NCBI GenBank assembly: GCA_029204225.1
Contig: CM055099.1
Coordinates: 52,033,298 to 52,097,297, forward strand
Direction: 5' to 3'
DNA: 64,000 bases
DNA from: Diphasiastrum complanatum
Lineage: Eukaryota; Streptophyta; Lycopodiopsida; Lycopodiales; Lycopodiaceae
How positions within the stretch are numbered: the stretch's first letter is position 1; every line of letters starts with the position of its first letter. Made by a program: the position numbers and the translations under genes. The notes beneath the pieces were generated by a model, which did no database searches, was not told the DNA's origin, and worked only from the letters and a program-made list of their open reading frames with translations. This document shows positions 35,757-47,500 of this stretch, one piece after another.

Positions 35757-36410
35757 GGGGAAGAGTGTATTTCAGCTGCAAAATGCAAGCAAATCAAATG
35801 ATGTAAATTATCTGCCATGAACACATGTAAAAAAGTACATATTCTCTAAATATCTTTAGACATCCAAGTAGCGTATACTCAAATTTGCTGGTGGATTTAA
35901 CCACCCATTAGCAACAGATTAAATCTTAGATAATTCATGGGCATTTTTGTAAGAGCCTGTTTTTTTGGGGAAAATGTGCAATTTATAATCTGATCTTCGA
36001 ACGATGGTGATTGAAATTTGAGACTACTTCTAGCATATTCTGCTACGTTGAAATTTTAAGTAACAACATCAATTTGATGATATTTGGCCTTTTCTTTTGT
36101 TTCATGCAAGGGTTGTAATTTGAGCTAGCAACTGACAAGACTCCCAGTTAAGTTCAAATGGGAAATATCACCTACCTGTTCAAAATCATGGCTCGGAGTA
36201 ATTTTGATAACATGACATGAAATTGGACTACCTCAGGGATTTTCCAGTTGAGGCTGGACTGTTGCATGTGATATTGTATAAGTCTTTGGTATTTATAAAA
36301 TGATTCCTAGCAAGTTCAGGTCTTCATGGGAATTTTTGGGTCCATCATGCTCAGAACTGCATGGAAGGTAGCCCTATTGAGGAATAAAATCAATGAATTT
36401 TACATGTCTA
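35757..36410 (+). other. PHD-gene 3' flank / probable 3' UTR
   Basis: AT-rich sequence after the stop codon at 35754-35756. A canonical AATAAA is present at 36383-36388, about 630 bases downstream. Whether the transcript reaches it is not known. No other gene is visible. Confidence 0.4.
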
Positions 36411-36862
36411 TTATATTACGCAAAGATTGCTATGCTTGGCATGTATGAGTAACAAACGAAGACAATTGGGCAACTCGATGTTTCGTGGACTTTTTGTGCA
36501 ACTCAATGTTTCATGGACTTTTTTGAAACACCTTGATACGGGTTTGAAATGAGTTTGAAACAGGTTTTGAAACGGCAAACCCTGGAAGGAAACAGTGAAA
36601 TGGTGGCGGGAGGGGGGGGGGGGGAGGTTGTTTTGTGAATAAATGCATATGCTTTTTTCTTCAAGAAAACCCAACTTTACGAGAAAAAACAACAATATAT
36701 AATATGAAATACAAAGCATCACGAGCAAGTCACATAAGTCACTATGTATCAAATCTAAGATATCCTTCACTTGATATGTACTAGTGTCGAAAGATTAATA
36801 TGACTGGTTAGCCAACAGACAAGCTTCGCATACACCTGAGTTAATAACGATCTTTGGTATTC

Positions 36863-36998
36863 CATTGACCATCACTTGCTCATGCAACCACTTTAATCTC
36901 CCATAGTGGAGATGACCAAACATCTTGTGCCATTGACCATCACTTGCTCATGCAACTACTTTAATCTCCCATAGTGGAGATGACCAAACATCTTGTGT
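36863..36998 (-). repeat. Two-copy tandem repeat, 68 bp period
   Basis: A 68-bp block within the copia GAG-pre-integrase region is duplicated head to tail with about one change (CAACCACTT versus CAACTACTT). The period is not a multiple of three, so it disrupts the frame and occurred after the element had died, or killed it. Confidence 0.9.
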
Positions 36999-38587
36999 CG
37001 TAGAGGATTCTAATTCTATTGCTACTTACACTTGCACATTGCTCCAACGTAGTCTCCAAGACATAAAGCTTATTATCCACCGTGTGCCCTATGCAACTAA
37101 CTATTTTAAAGTGATTTTTAGATCTTTGACAAAGAATTTGTCTTTGTAAAATTCAACTTTGTAGTTTTGATCGATTAAACAACCAACTAATAGTGAATTC
37201 TTTCCCAAATTTGGAATAAAAAATGCATTCTATTTAATTACCTTTTGTCATGCTGCAATTTGTACATAAATAACTCCAAACCCTTCAATTGTTTGTGCAC
37301 TATCAACTCCCAAATTTTTGAGTTTCCATCAATGGTGGAAAACCAATTCTCATGAACGTCATGTGCTATGATCCTTCCGAGCCCAAGTGCCACTCTCCTC
37401 TTGATGCAATTTTACCCATAACTACATCAGTGGCACCTTGCACATCACGTCCTTTTGAAGTAAGGTTCTTGAGAATTTTTCATATTGTCAACAACTTCTA
37501 CTTTAGGAAGAGTACTATAGTAGCATTGACAAATTCATACATGGATTTAAAAATCACCCAAGCTTTACTTGGTGTATTTGCAAACAAAATGTGGGAACTC
37601 TGTGTGAAAAGTACAGTACTAAGGACCATAAATGGATCTTTGAATGATCCACAAGGTGATTGTATGCTTGTTAAACAATCTATCAGAAACTAGTCATCAG
37701 AAAACAAGATCTAGTTTAGCAGCTTGATAGGAAACAAGTAGAGACAATCAAAGCATTGATCAATTAGTATAATCCAACTCCACACGTGTGGAAATAAGGC
37801 TGTAGTACGGCCTGTAGACAATGTTTACAAAGTGCCAAAGCCGGGTTTCATTGGAAATCAAGAGTAATCACCATACAATGAGAGGAAACTCGAGTTTCTC
37901 CTTGAGGCTCCAAAAAGTTTCTATCTTCTCACTATGGAGAATGGGAATACATAGTAAAACACACTTCCTTTGCTAAGTTAGGTGAAAATCCAGCATGTAA
38001 TAAGGAAGTAGACTCCACTTTCTTGCCCTAATGTGAAAACCCTAGCCTAGATCCAAGAGTCATGCTTGGTAGGTGCATGGTAGGTACAAATCTCATCATA
38101 AATCATGGTCTAGATCCTACAAAGTAGGAATCACTACCAAATGGACACAACCACTCCTCTTGACTCGTGGTAACCTACTTTAGGTGTGTATGTACAAGTG
38201 GCACTTTGGCCATTCAAGTAACCAACAAACAATATTGACAAAATGTACAATATTCTACATGGCTAGATTTGCCAATGTAGGCAATTTTTCACACTCTGGA
38301 CGCATATATTAGTCATTCCTAAAGAGTTGGTAGCACGTCTATCCCAATCCAACTGACTACTGAAGAGTTCCTCGAGCTCTCTCTCTTGACGGCTTCTTCT
38401 TCAATTGGGCAATGTCCATTATATGACACTTCTCTTGTTTTGTTACTCTTATTTTCAAAATATTTTGCATCATCAACAAATTCCACATTTTCAACTTCCA
38501 AAATTGATAGTTCTTACCATCCAATTTGATTGCTCCTAGTAGTATGAAGCCAAAAAAATTTCTCTTCTAATGTGTAGAGTGTTGGAG

Positions 38588-38599
38588 GCTTTGATACCA
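38588..38599 (-). other. Copia primer-binding site
   Basis: The minus strand reads TGGTATCAAAGC, a standard plant copia primer-binding site for initiator-Met tRNA. The LTR side begins within three bases (TGTTGGAGGCTCTC at 38603, plus strand). Confidence 0.9.
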
Positions 38600-38600
38600 C

Positions 38601-39003
38601 TGTGTTGGAGGCTCTCGAAGAGATTAGGTGCGGAATAGGAAACAGAGCTCCAACATAGAGAACTTGAACAAGAACTTTACCAAACTACAACAACAACATT
38701 GACTTAGACCACCAAAACACTATATTTTGCAACAATTTTGCCTCCACACACCTCTTTGAGTGCTAAGGATGTTGAATTTTGGCTTGCCATGCCACATCCT
38801 TTATACTATTCTCCTTCACATTAGGTGCGAATGAGCTAAAAACTTGCACAAAAATTAACTTGTCACAACTCTTTCTCATAACATGCTCAATCAAATGCTT
38901 AAGTGACACTTTTACCATATTAGGTATCCTATTGTCTAAAAAATGCATATGAAGCCAATGGCTTTTTTGCCACCCATAGCTTTTGTAGTTTTTTCAACCA
39001 AAA
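38601..39003 (-). repeat. Copia 5' LTR region (minus orientation)
   Basis: Follows directly on the primer-binding site at 38588-38599, so it should hold that element's 5' LTR. The outer edge is unresolved; no matching second LTR was found. It ends where a second primer-binding-site-like sequence begins. Confidence 0.5.
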
Positions 39004-39015
39004 GCTCTTATACCA
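39004..39015 (-). other. Second copia primer-binding site (variant)
   Basis: The minus strand reads TGGTATAAGAGC, one base different from the TGGTATCAGAGC type. It is followed on the plus strand by TGTAGGATCGGGGAC at 39019, which resembles a plant copia LTR terminus. It marks the 5' end of a different copia insertion from the one ending at 38.6 kb. Confidence 0.65.
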
Positions 39016-39018
39016 ATA

Positions 39019-40290
39019 TGTAGGATCGGGGACTACATGTATTGAATCTACTCATCCTATCTTGTAATCATCCAACATTGTATCCTACTTTGGTAGCAAT
39101 CACATAATCAATCACAATAGCAAAAGCATATAATAGAGGGAGAACTCACACACATATGTACAACATTAGCCTTTACACTCATTACACAAAATTGGTGGCA
39201 TACACATTGTTTGAATGATTAGGTTCAAGAAGTTTCCTGTGAGGATCCATCCATTTTGACAACTCAAGTTTGAAATAAATAAATGTTACAACTATATATA
39301 GCTATCAAGCTTATCATAGCATTTTCTAATAGACTCTTTAGTATACTTTTGCGGAAAACACTCACTAGAAACCCCATAAATGGATGCATGCTTTTCCTAG
39401 AATTTCTAATGAGCATTTGAAAGGACACCTGTGAGATCAATCCATTGTACCATTTTTATTTTTATTGTTAGATAGGCCACATGGAGATTTGATTTATGTC
39501 ATGTCGTGTGGCCCAACAAGCCTCAACAAAGCCCATCAAGAAACAAGGTACCTCCTATTCTCTCTAGGTGCCAAATGCTTATTCTAAATAAGATGAAACA
39601 TACTTTCATGCTGCCAACATCACGTTCACAAACACTTTCCAATTTCTAACAAGCAATATATCAATCAATAACATGAAGCAATTAAGATGCCCAAAAGAAG
39701 AATGATCTTTTGAGTGGGACCATGACGGGTTTCTAGCTATACCAAAAAAAGCTCTTCTAGGTTTAACAACAACACTATAAGAATCCATGTAGGCCTCCTT
39801 ATGTAAGCAAATCAACATACCGTTAAACTATTCCTTGTACATGTTGATCCCTTGATAGCTACGCATGTCAACATACCGTTAAACTATTCCTTGTAGATGT
39901 TGATCCCCCGTGATTGCTACATCAGCTCCCTAGGCTTAAGAGTCCATGTCACTCTCCTTTTACTTCACTTTTTGAGATCTCTCTTATTTCAAAAAGGATT
40001 AGAAAAGGTTTTCAAGACCGAAAGAATCTTTGGATGTGCATTGCGGCGTAGAATACAATGCTTTGCAAGCATGTTAAAAGGTTTCATAGATTTGCTAAAG
40101 CATTTATTTTCCCTTAAAATTGCCCTTTTTTTTGGGATTTCTATGCCTTATTTAATTAGGTTGAGATGTCCTCTCAACTCTTTGTCTTTTTATATGGACT
40201 ATAGACACCTACCCACCTCTGTCTTTTCTTTTTCTTTTTTTCTGAAAAAAAATATTGGTTTACAGGAAATTGCCGGTGCTTTTGCATGGG
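39019..40290. other. Copia LTR remnant and unassigned DNA
   Basis: The left part is probably the LTR of the element whose primer-binding site is at 39004-39015. No coding content was recognised. A 56-bp-period duplication lies at 39812-39910. Confidence 0.4.
39812..39910 (+). repeat. Two-copy repeat, 56 bp period
   Basis: TCAACATACCGTTAAACTAT followed by TCCTTGTA, one variable base and ATGTTGATCCC occurs at 39812 and again at 39868, with a single C/G difference in the shared block. Confidence 0.85.
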
Positions 40291-40299
40291 GCCAGGTTT

Positions 40300-40601
40300 T
40301 CCCGGTCCATGTCCTGACCATCCAGCGGCTAGCCGCACCTGCGACGTGCAGGTGTCGGTACCACATCGGCTGAGGGGGGATGCGGATGTCAGTGGCGGAC
40401 GTCACATGTGACAACGATGGTTCTTAGTACTTCGAGTGCAGGCAGCGGTAACCGCCGGCAAATGGATGCGGAGGCAAAGGCAGAGAGAAGTGGGTCATCT
40501 GCCCACGGGCGAGGTGGCAGAGGCGCAGTGGAGGCAGGTGGGACATCGCCACATGCATTCACGGGTCGCATCCGGCCTCATCTGCGTCAGGGTTTAGTAG
40601 A

Positions 40602-40657
<56 letters not shown>

Positions 40658-41583
40658 TGCAAATTCTATTGGAAGCAGCAATTGCGATAGATCATCGCTC
40701 TAGATAGCCATTGATTGATCCAATTTTAATGGTGCTTTGATCTAGTCCTTTGTGATCCAGATTTGGCATAGTGTCGTTTCTGTTTTGATGTTCTAAGATT
40801 TTATTTTCACTCGAAAGGCGGCAGCAGCTGCAGTGTTGTTGTTGTTGTTGTTGTTGCATCTCCATCTCTGCTGATCCGCAGGCCCACCGGCCAAATATAG
40901 CTGTCTTCAACAAGGTAGATGATTATTCTATTGTGCCCACTGCACCTGTGGCAGTAGTAGCTCATATACCAGGCATCCTGCATGGTGGGTCAGAGGTGGT
41001 AGGTTGAGAGAGCTCCTCTTTCCAAGGTGGGCTCCATAGTAAGTACAAATCCTTTCCAGAAAGACTATGCCTGCGTGGATATTGATCAGCAGCTCTTAGT
41101 CGGCGTTGATCGTTCATTTGGAATCAGAATCACGTCGATGTTAATTCCAAGTTATGGAAGTGTTAATTTGATAGAACTGTACTTTGGCACTGGAAGCTTC
41201 AACTTAGTTTGATCCTCTATCATAAGAGTACTGGCTTTTGCTAGTAATACTCGCAGATGAGGTAGATTGCAAGCCTCCAGCTATGCTGATAATGAGCAGC
41301 TTTTGTCCCGAAAATAGCTTCGGTAGTGGTGCAGGTTGTTGCACACGTGAGGTTGACAAGGAGAGAGAGAGACAGATCACGGCCAGATAGAAAGTCATCC
41401 AATGTCAGAAATTATAGGACTTCTCAACTGCCCAGAATTGAAGGTTCACTTGACAAGGAAGCAAACTATAGCAACGTCGTCAGCAGCGTCATAATAGTGG
41501 CTCAAGCTTTGATTTTACTCTTCCGATTGTTGCATCGTCTTCTTCTTCTGCTTCTTCATTGACGTTGTCACGATAGTCTGCAA
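40300..41583 (+). promoter_or_regulatory. Probable promoter/5' leader of the GH79 gene
   Basis: From about 40270 to 40600 the sequence becomes clearly GC- and CpG-rich. A long CT tract running into CG repeats (40604-40657) and a GTT run at about 40834-40855 follow before the coding start at 41584. CT-rich tracts near transcription starts are common in plants. I cannot place a TATA box or transcription start with confidence, and the leader may contain an intron. Confidence 0.45.
40604..40657 (+). repeat. (CT)n-(CG)n microsatellite
   Basis: About 22 CT units (40604-40647) run directly into an alternating CG stretch ending at about 40657. Confidence 0.95.
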
Positions 41584-44500
41584 ATGGCGTTTTCTTCCAG
41601 GGGTTGTAGCATGCCCAATTGCTATTATCTCAGGCCCGCCTTGATCAACTGGCTCTTCGTGATTCTTACCATAGTTTCCTCATGCAACGCGGATAGCAGC
41701 AGCAGCACCAACCAAACAGTCACAGTGATTATCAACGGAGGATCAACAATTGCCAAGGTCGACGCCAACTTTCTTTGCGCAACGCTAGATTGGTGGCCTC
41801 CTGAGAAGTGCGATTATGGGACCTGCAGCTGGGGCAATGCATCTCTATTAAACTTGGTAAGTCAAAATCCATCTCTCATTGATAATTACTCTACTGTATT
41901 TGGTCTACAGTTAACCATGAACTGCTTGAATAAATCCTTTCATATCTCGATCGTTACAGCCTGCTCAATTCTGTACATGAAAACTGGATTATGATCTCAC
42001 ACGTCCATCTTGTGCTCAATCCTTCATAGTTAGAAGTTTCAAAATATTTTCTTGCGATTAAAGTGTTATCAAGGATATCGCTATTGCATTCACCTAGTTC
42101 CTTTTACACCGTTTTGGGATGTCTCCAAAGACGATACGAAGATGATTTTTTGCGGAATTAGTACAACGTATAATTTCCTACGTGACCACACTACACGAGC
42201 ATGATTCTTATGACTTCAACATGCACACATATAATAGAGAATTCTGTAGGCAGTATGAAGTTGCATAATTGAAGCCATGATTGCATCAAAAAAAGAAACT
42301 TATAGTAAACTTCTCCGGTGTAGTATAGCCGGCTGCCGAAGACGTTGTTCATACTATGATTATGATATAGCAGTATATTGCAGCCAACCTTTCATCACCA
42401 TGTTGTAAAACTCAGCACCAGTAATCTACCAGCATGATGGAGTTATGTTATGATCAGTTGACAGCAACTGTGCTCTAGAGATTGAGCTCCTCCTGTGTTG
42501 CTAATTTGATAGTAGAATTAGACAACCCCTTAATTGAAGATAATGATTAGCCACTCTAGCCTACGCAGAAGCTTGAATGCAAATTGCAGGCTTCTCTTAA
42601 CGTGCGATTGCCACAAGCAAGATCTTTGCGTATGTGATAAAATACATAAAACTTGCCGCTTGTCCTCGGAAAGAATTTCAGTTTGCGAACTTTTTAAGCA
42701 GCTGATGCAACCTGCAGTAGTGGGCCAGCGAAGAATATGAAACTTTTTGAGTGGGCCAGGCCAAAAGCACCGAAGTGCTTTTTAGATAGGGGGATCCAAC
42801 CTTCAGTGAGGGAAAGCTCTTTTCAACTTTTCTACGTTCTGTGCATAATAGTCTGATGAACAGTCTGAGGGCAGTCTCAGATTAGTGATATATCAATTTC
42901 CCTTGCCCTTTAATTTGAGTACTATGGTATGGCAAAGTCATACTTCTATGTAAAACACCAAATATTCTTGTTTTGAACATTTCTTTTAGAGCTGCCTGGG
43001 TAAATACGGGCTAATGCTCTGCCTAGCAGCCCAGCTTCAGGGCATTATGCCGCATAATGCCCCCGAAATTGGGCGTGGAAAAAAGAACGTGCTTACCATA
43101 TCGAGTTGCCCATGGCTCCGCTAATTAATGGAGCTGGCTCCAAAACCTATTATTTAGATTGCTTCCATCTACGTCTTAAAGAGGACTGCCACCTCATTTT
43201 CCGCAGTGGATACCCACACGGAGTCTGACAGGGGGTGTAACCCATAATCCAATATTTAAATATGAACCGATGTATACCAGCTACGGCTTGGATGCACTGC
43301 TGTCAACATTCTGCAATGGGGTTCAGCTCTATAGCCAGGACAAATCATTATTGTGGTAAAGCATCAATTATCCAACGTCCATCATGCATCCATGTACAAC
43401 AATCCAGGTACCCATGCTGGTGTGGGGTTGGTAGCCCATTTGTTTAATTATAAATTTTGGCATGAGGGTGCAGCAATAACCCACAACACCCACAGATTCT
43501 CAAGGCCTAAAAGGCTTTTTTTTCCCTTGGTTTTACATAATATCCAGATTTTTTGGATACCAAGCACATTCTTGGCATATGCCTTTACTCTTAACAGCTC
43601 CAGGCTATTATGATAGGCAGGTTAGTTCAATGCTTCGCAGTTTGAAACCATAGATCCAAGATAAATGCGGTCCCGATCAGAAATCTAACACGACTGGGGT
43701 CTGGTGAACTTATAGCTTCGAATCCATTGAGCACCCTAGTTTCAAGGAACTATAATACAAATGAGTTCATACTAGAACAAATCTGAATGAACTGTGTCGC
43801 TCAATGATCTTGAGCATTTCTATCCACGGGAAGTTAATTTGTTCAAACACATCAGGTTCTTCCCTGAATTAAAATCCTATCACCAGTAAAAAGTAATAGA
43901 TCTTATTGCCCGTCTGAGCTCTGAAATACCAGATTATCTCAACGCCAGTAAGTTCTCAGACTTCATATTTGTCTGCAGTCCTTTGGACATAAGAGGTAAT
44001 ATTAACCACTTTCATTTCAATGTATTATGGTAGATACTGAAACTTCAATATGGAAATCCTTCTAGATATCTTCTCCTAACAGAAGTGCATCACATATATA
44101 ATCATGTAAAAATCATGAGATCTTCCAGTTACTGGCAGAAAAATATAACACTCCATATTACTTGTTCAATTCTTGTTTCCTACTTAATTTTATTAGTCCC
44201 GAAATTTGAGAGTTTTTATCTGTGCAAGAACGAAGAGACACATTTGTAAAATTCAAAGAGCATTTCCGTTGAAGGTTAAAGAGCTGAAACTTCAATTTCT
44301 GTTACAGTGCAAAATGGTTTCAAAGCATCAATTCATCCAGAGCCAAATATCCACTGCCAAGTGCTTGTTCAGCTTACTTCAGCTTCATATACACTATGTA
44401 TCAAGAAACTGCCCACCAACAGAAGCTTTCTGCAGATTCCCCAAGAATTTGCTTGAATAGTGAAAATTTTCCAAAATTTCTTACATAATTTTCAGAAATC

Positions 44501-47500
44501 TGCTTGGTATCATTTTAAGTCAAAGAACTTCTGTCTAGACTCTTCACCTGTGAATGCATGTCTTTGATTATATACAGCTCTCACTGGTAGACTTGAAGTG
44601 AAGTAAGGGTGCTATTGTTTAAAGTTCATGTCTTTCTTGCCAAGGATGTGTCATTGATATTTTGCTTTATGCAGGACCTTACAAATCAGCTTCTTCAAAC
44701 TGCAGTGAGAGGTACTGTTACAACATTCCAATTTCAGATTGACATAATGATTCAGTATCAGCATAAAAAAGCTTTTAGCATTTAGAAGTTCAAAAAATTT
44801 CTTCTGGTAAATGTATGTACTTGAAAGCATTAAAACATTTACACAGCAAGCTAAAGCTTTTTAATTGTGAATTTTTGCAACTATGTTCTCACTGGAATGT
44901 TTGTTCTGAAGCAAATGCCAAAATTTTGGGCTCTCTTACTCAAAAATGTGCAAATTCTTGTCTTTTTGTGATTGGTGCCAGGTCTAAAGACCATGAAGGT
45001 TCAGAGTTCAGACTCACAAGATTACTTTATTGCTTGATATACATTTTGTTCTTCTCTTTAATTTTTTTTTTGAAAGCCAAAGAATAGTCAACTCCCCATA
45101 GGAAAAATAGCACATTTCAAGACAATTAACTGGCCTATCTTAGAATTTGGAGAAGGTAATTGAAAGCTACATGAAATAGCACATTTGTGAGACAATGAAC
45201 TGGCCTATGTTAGAATTTGGAGAAGATAATTGAAAGCTGCAGCTAACTCACTTTATGATATTGGATACAAAATAGAAAATTGGTCAACAGTGGAGCTTTT
45301 TCTTCTTTGGACTCATTAAAAAACAGCTTCTTGTAACTAGGTTGCAGCTATCAAAGATGTGGAGGAGCCAAAAAGCTTGCTTCAAGCATTCAAGAGAAAA
45401 TTTTACTCCTTATCCACTTTTTTCTTTCACATTATAGAAACCCTGTAATATCACCTTAAAAAGCATGTCTTTAAGACTTGTGGGCCCAACTGTGTTTCTT
45501 CTTTACTATTGATAATTTCTATTTATTGAACTTGTGGGACCAGCCAAGAGATTGTTTTTTTTATCTGTAACTTTGCTTTGTGAATCTGCTTCAGTTTCTA
45601 ACATATACCCGCCAAACCAGGCAGCACAAAAAGCGTAAGTGAAAGTCACAAAATTGCTGTTTACTGAAAAATAGTGCTCAAACTAGACTTACAGAATAGA
45701 AAGAAAGGTCCAGACTATCTGTAAGCGCAGATTAATGGCCCTTCAAAAGAATTTGGAAAACAGAGTGTTCAGAATACTTTCTATTCAAGGTAATCTCCTT
45801 TTGATTCTTTACATACAGCCAACATATAAAAGTAGGGTGTAGTGATTCTTATTGGCAATCTTAAAACTGCAACTGATAGGCAACAAAAGAAGGTAAAAGC
45901 AGCCCTAAGGGACCGAGTCTAATAGGCAGTACCTTTAGAAGTCAAATCGAAATCCTAATAATTCAACTTGTAGTGATCCAAAGTGCAGTGGGAGCACCCT
46001 CTATACAGAGAATGGTGATAGTCCATGAAAAAGTACACTTCAGCATTTCAAAAGCAATAGCTTGCAAGCTGGAGACTTGGCCCAAACATGCAATGAAAGA
46101 TGAGATCTAGCCATGAAGAAAATTAGAGCCACAAAATGATTTGTGCTTTTTCTATAGTTATGGCATAGTTATTGGGAAACTCATTCCTGAACATTTTTCA
46201 TGGGGAAACTTGTCCACATTTTCCAAGTGGGTTACCTGGACAGTTAGCTGGCAAATTCTTTCTAACAAACATAATAAGGAAACACAAGATTCCTCATAAC
46301 ACATGGGAAATTTTACCCATCCATAATGCCAAATGCTCATCTTCCTTTGCGTTTTAGAGCCACCTTCTTCAGCAAAAAACAGATGTGGCGATATGTCCAT
46401 CAACAATGTCAAAAATTACAGGAAGTCAATTTCTAGCACCTTACTGTCAGGGAGCCAAAATCAAAACATAGCCCAGACGCTTCAGCAAGTAGCTTTACCC
46501 ATTCTTACTTAGGGGCATAACTTCAAGTTGAAATCCTTTTTCTTTGGAAAATTGCATAAATCCCAAATGTCACGTGCGACTTCAAGCCCTCACATTTTCG
46601 TCTAGACAAATGCTACCTTCTGCATGCACGCACAATGCTGCTACACTTCAGCATATAATTTGAATGCTTAGTTGAGGTGACTATCAAAGCAACAAGATTG
46701 GCATACAAATTTAGGTACAAATTTCACACTTCATGTTCCAGCATATACCTTTTAAAAACTTGACAGATGACTGACCATACAGAGTAACTTTTGAGAAGCA
46801 TTAAGCTTGATAAGAATGAAGAGGGGAAGCTTGACAAGATGGCAAGGTAAATAATATGTAAAAATATTGTACACAAAATCGTATAGAATCTTTCACAACC
46901 AATCAATGAGCTCATAAACAGTTATATAATACAGAATAAAGTTGACGAGAGTAAGGTTGTGGTTATCTTAAAGTCTACAAGTACAAACCTTAACACAATG
47001 GCACCTGAGAGAACTGTTACCTAACTACAAGAAATCAAAGCTTCATTGATAACTAGACATGATTTATGGATGTCAACATAGAATATAAATGTAGTGCACC
47101 ATTGTACTTTTCAGGCCTCTAAATAAGTGCCAGCTTGCAGGAATGGACGTTTTTCTTCAATTTTGAATCTTTCTAAACACACAGAAAACTCATTTCTGGA
47201 CTAGCGTGGAAGTTTGTCAATATCTTCCAGAAATTTAAGCATGAGAAATGCTAGAATCACCTGCCAAACTTGCATAATCACCCACACAGCCTTGAAACAA
47301 TCAAAATGGTCTGAATAACCTTCTTCTTCATTCAACTTGGAAATCTTGCACAACTATCCAGATATCAGTTGAGTCCTAGAAACTTTACTTGCTGAAAGCT
47401 GACTGAATTACAATAGCCCAGTTTCCATGTCTTGACTACACTTGAACTGAGTCTTTGAGAGTTATTCATTCTTACTCTTAACTCTTCTCTCAAGGCTCAA

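Larger units (their letters stand above)
36411..38600 (-). mobile_element. Truncated Ty1/copia element (gag to integrase start)
   Basis: Minus strand from the primer-binding site (38588-38599). A weak UBN2-like gag is near 37620-37480 (SKAWVIFKSMYEFVNATIVL). A protease/linker block is at about 37240-37110 (IPNLGKNSLLVGCLIDQNYK). The GAG-pre-integrase domain is at about 37000-36790 (HKMFGHLHYGRLKWLHEQV, then CEACLLANQ). The first integrase residues are at about 36770-36730 (DILDLIHSDLCD). Homology then stops, leaving no integrase core or RT. Numerous stops. A run of 13 G lies at 36612-36624 in the segment beyond the truncation. Confidence 0.8.

Noticed and set aside
40408-40707. 99-codon plus-strand ORF over the GC-rich block and CT tract
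   Set aside because: Composition-driven; no domain, and it runs through the microsatellite.
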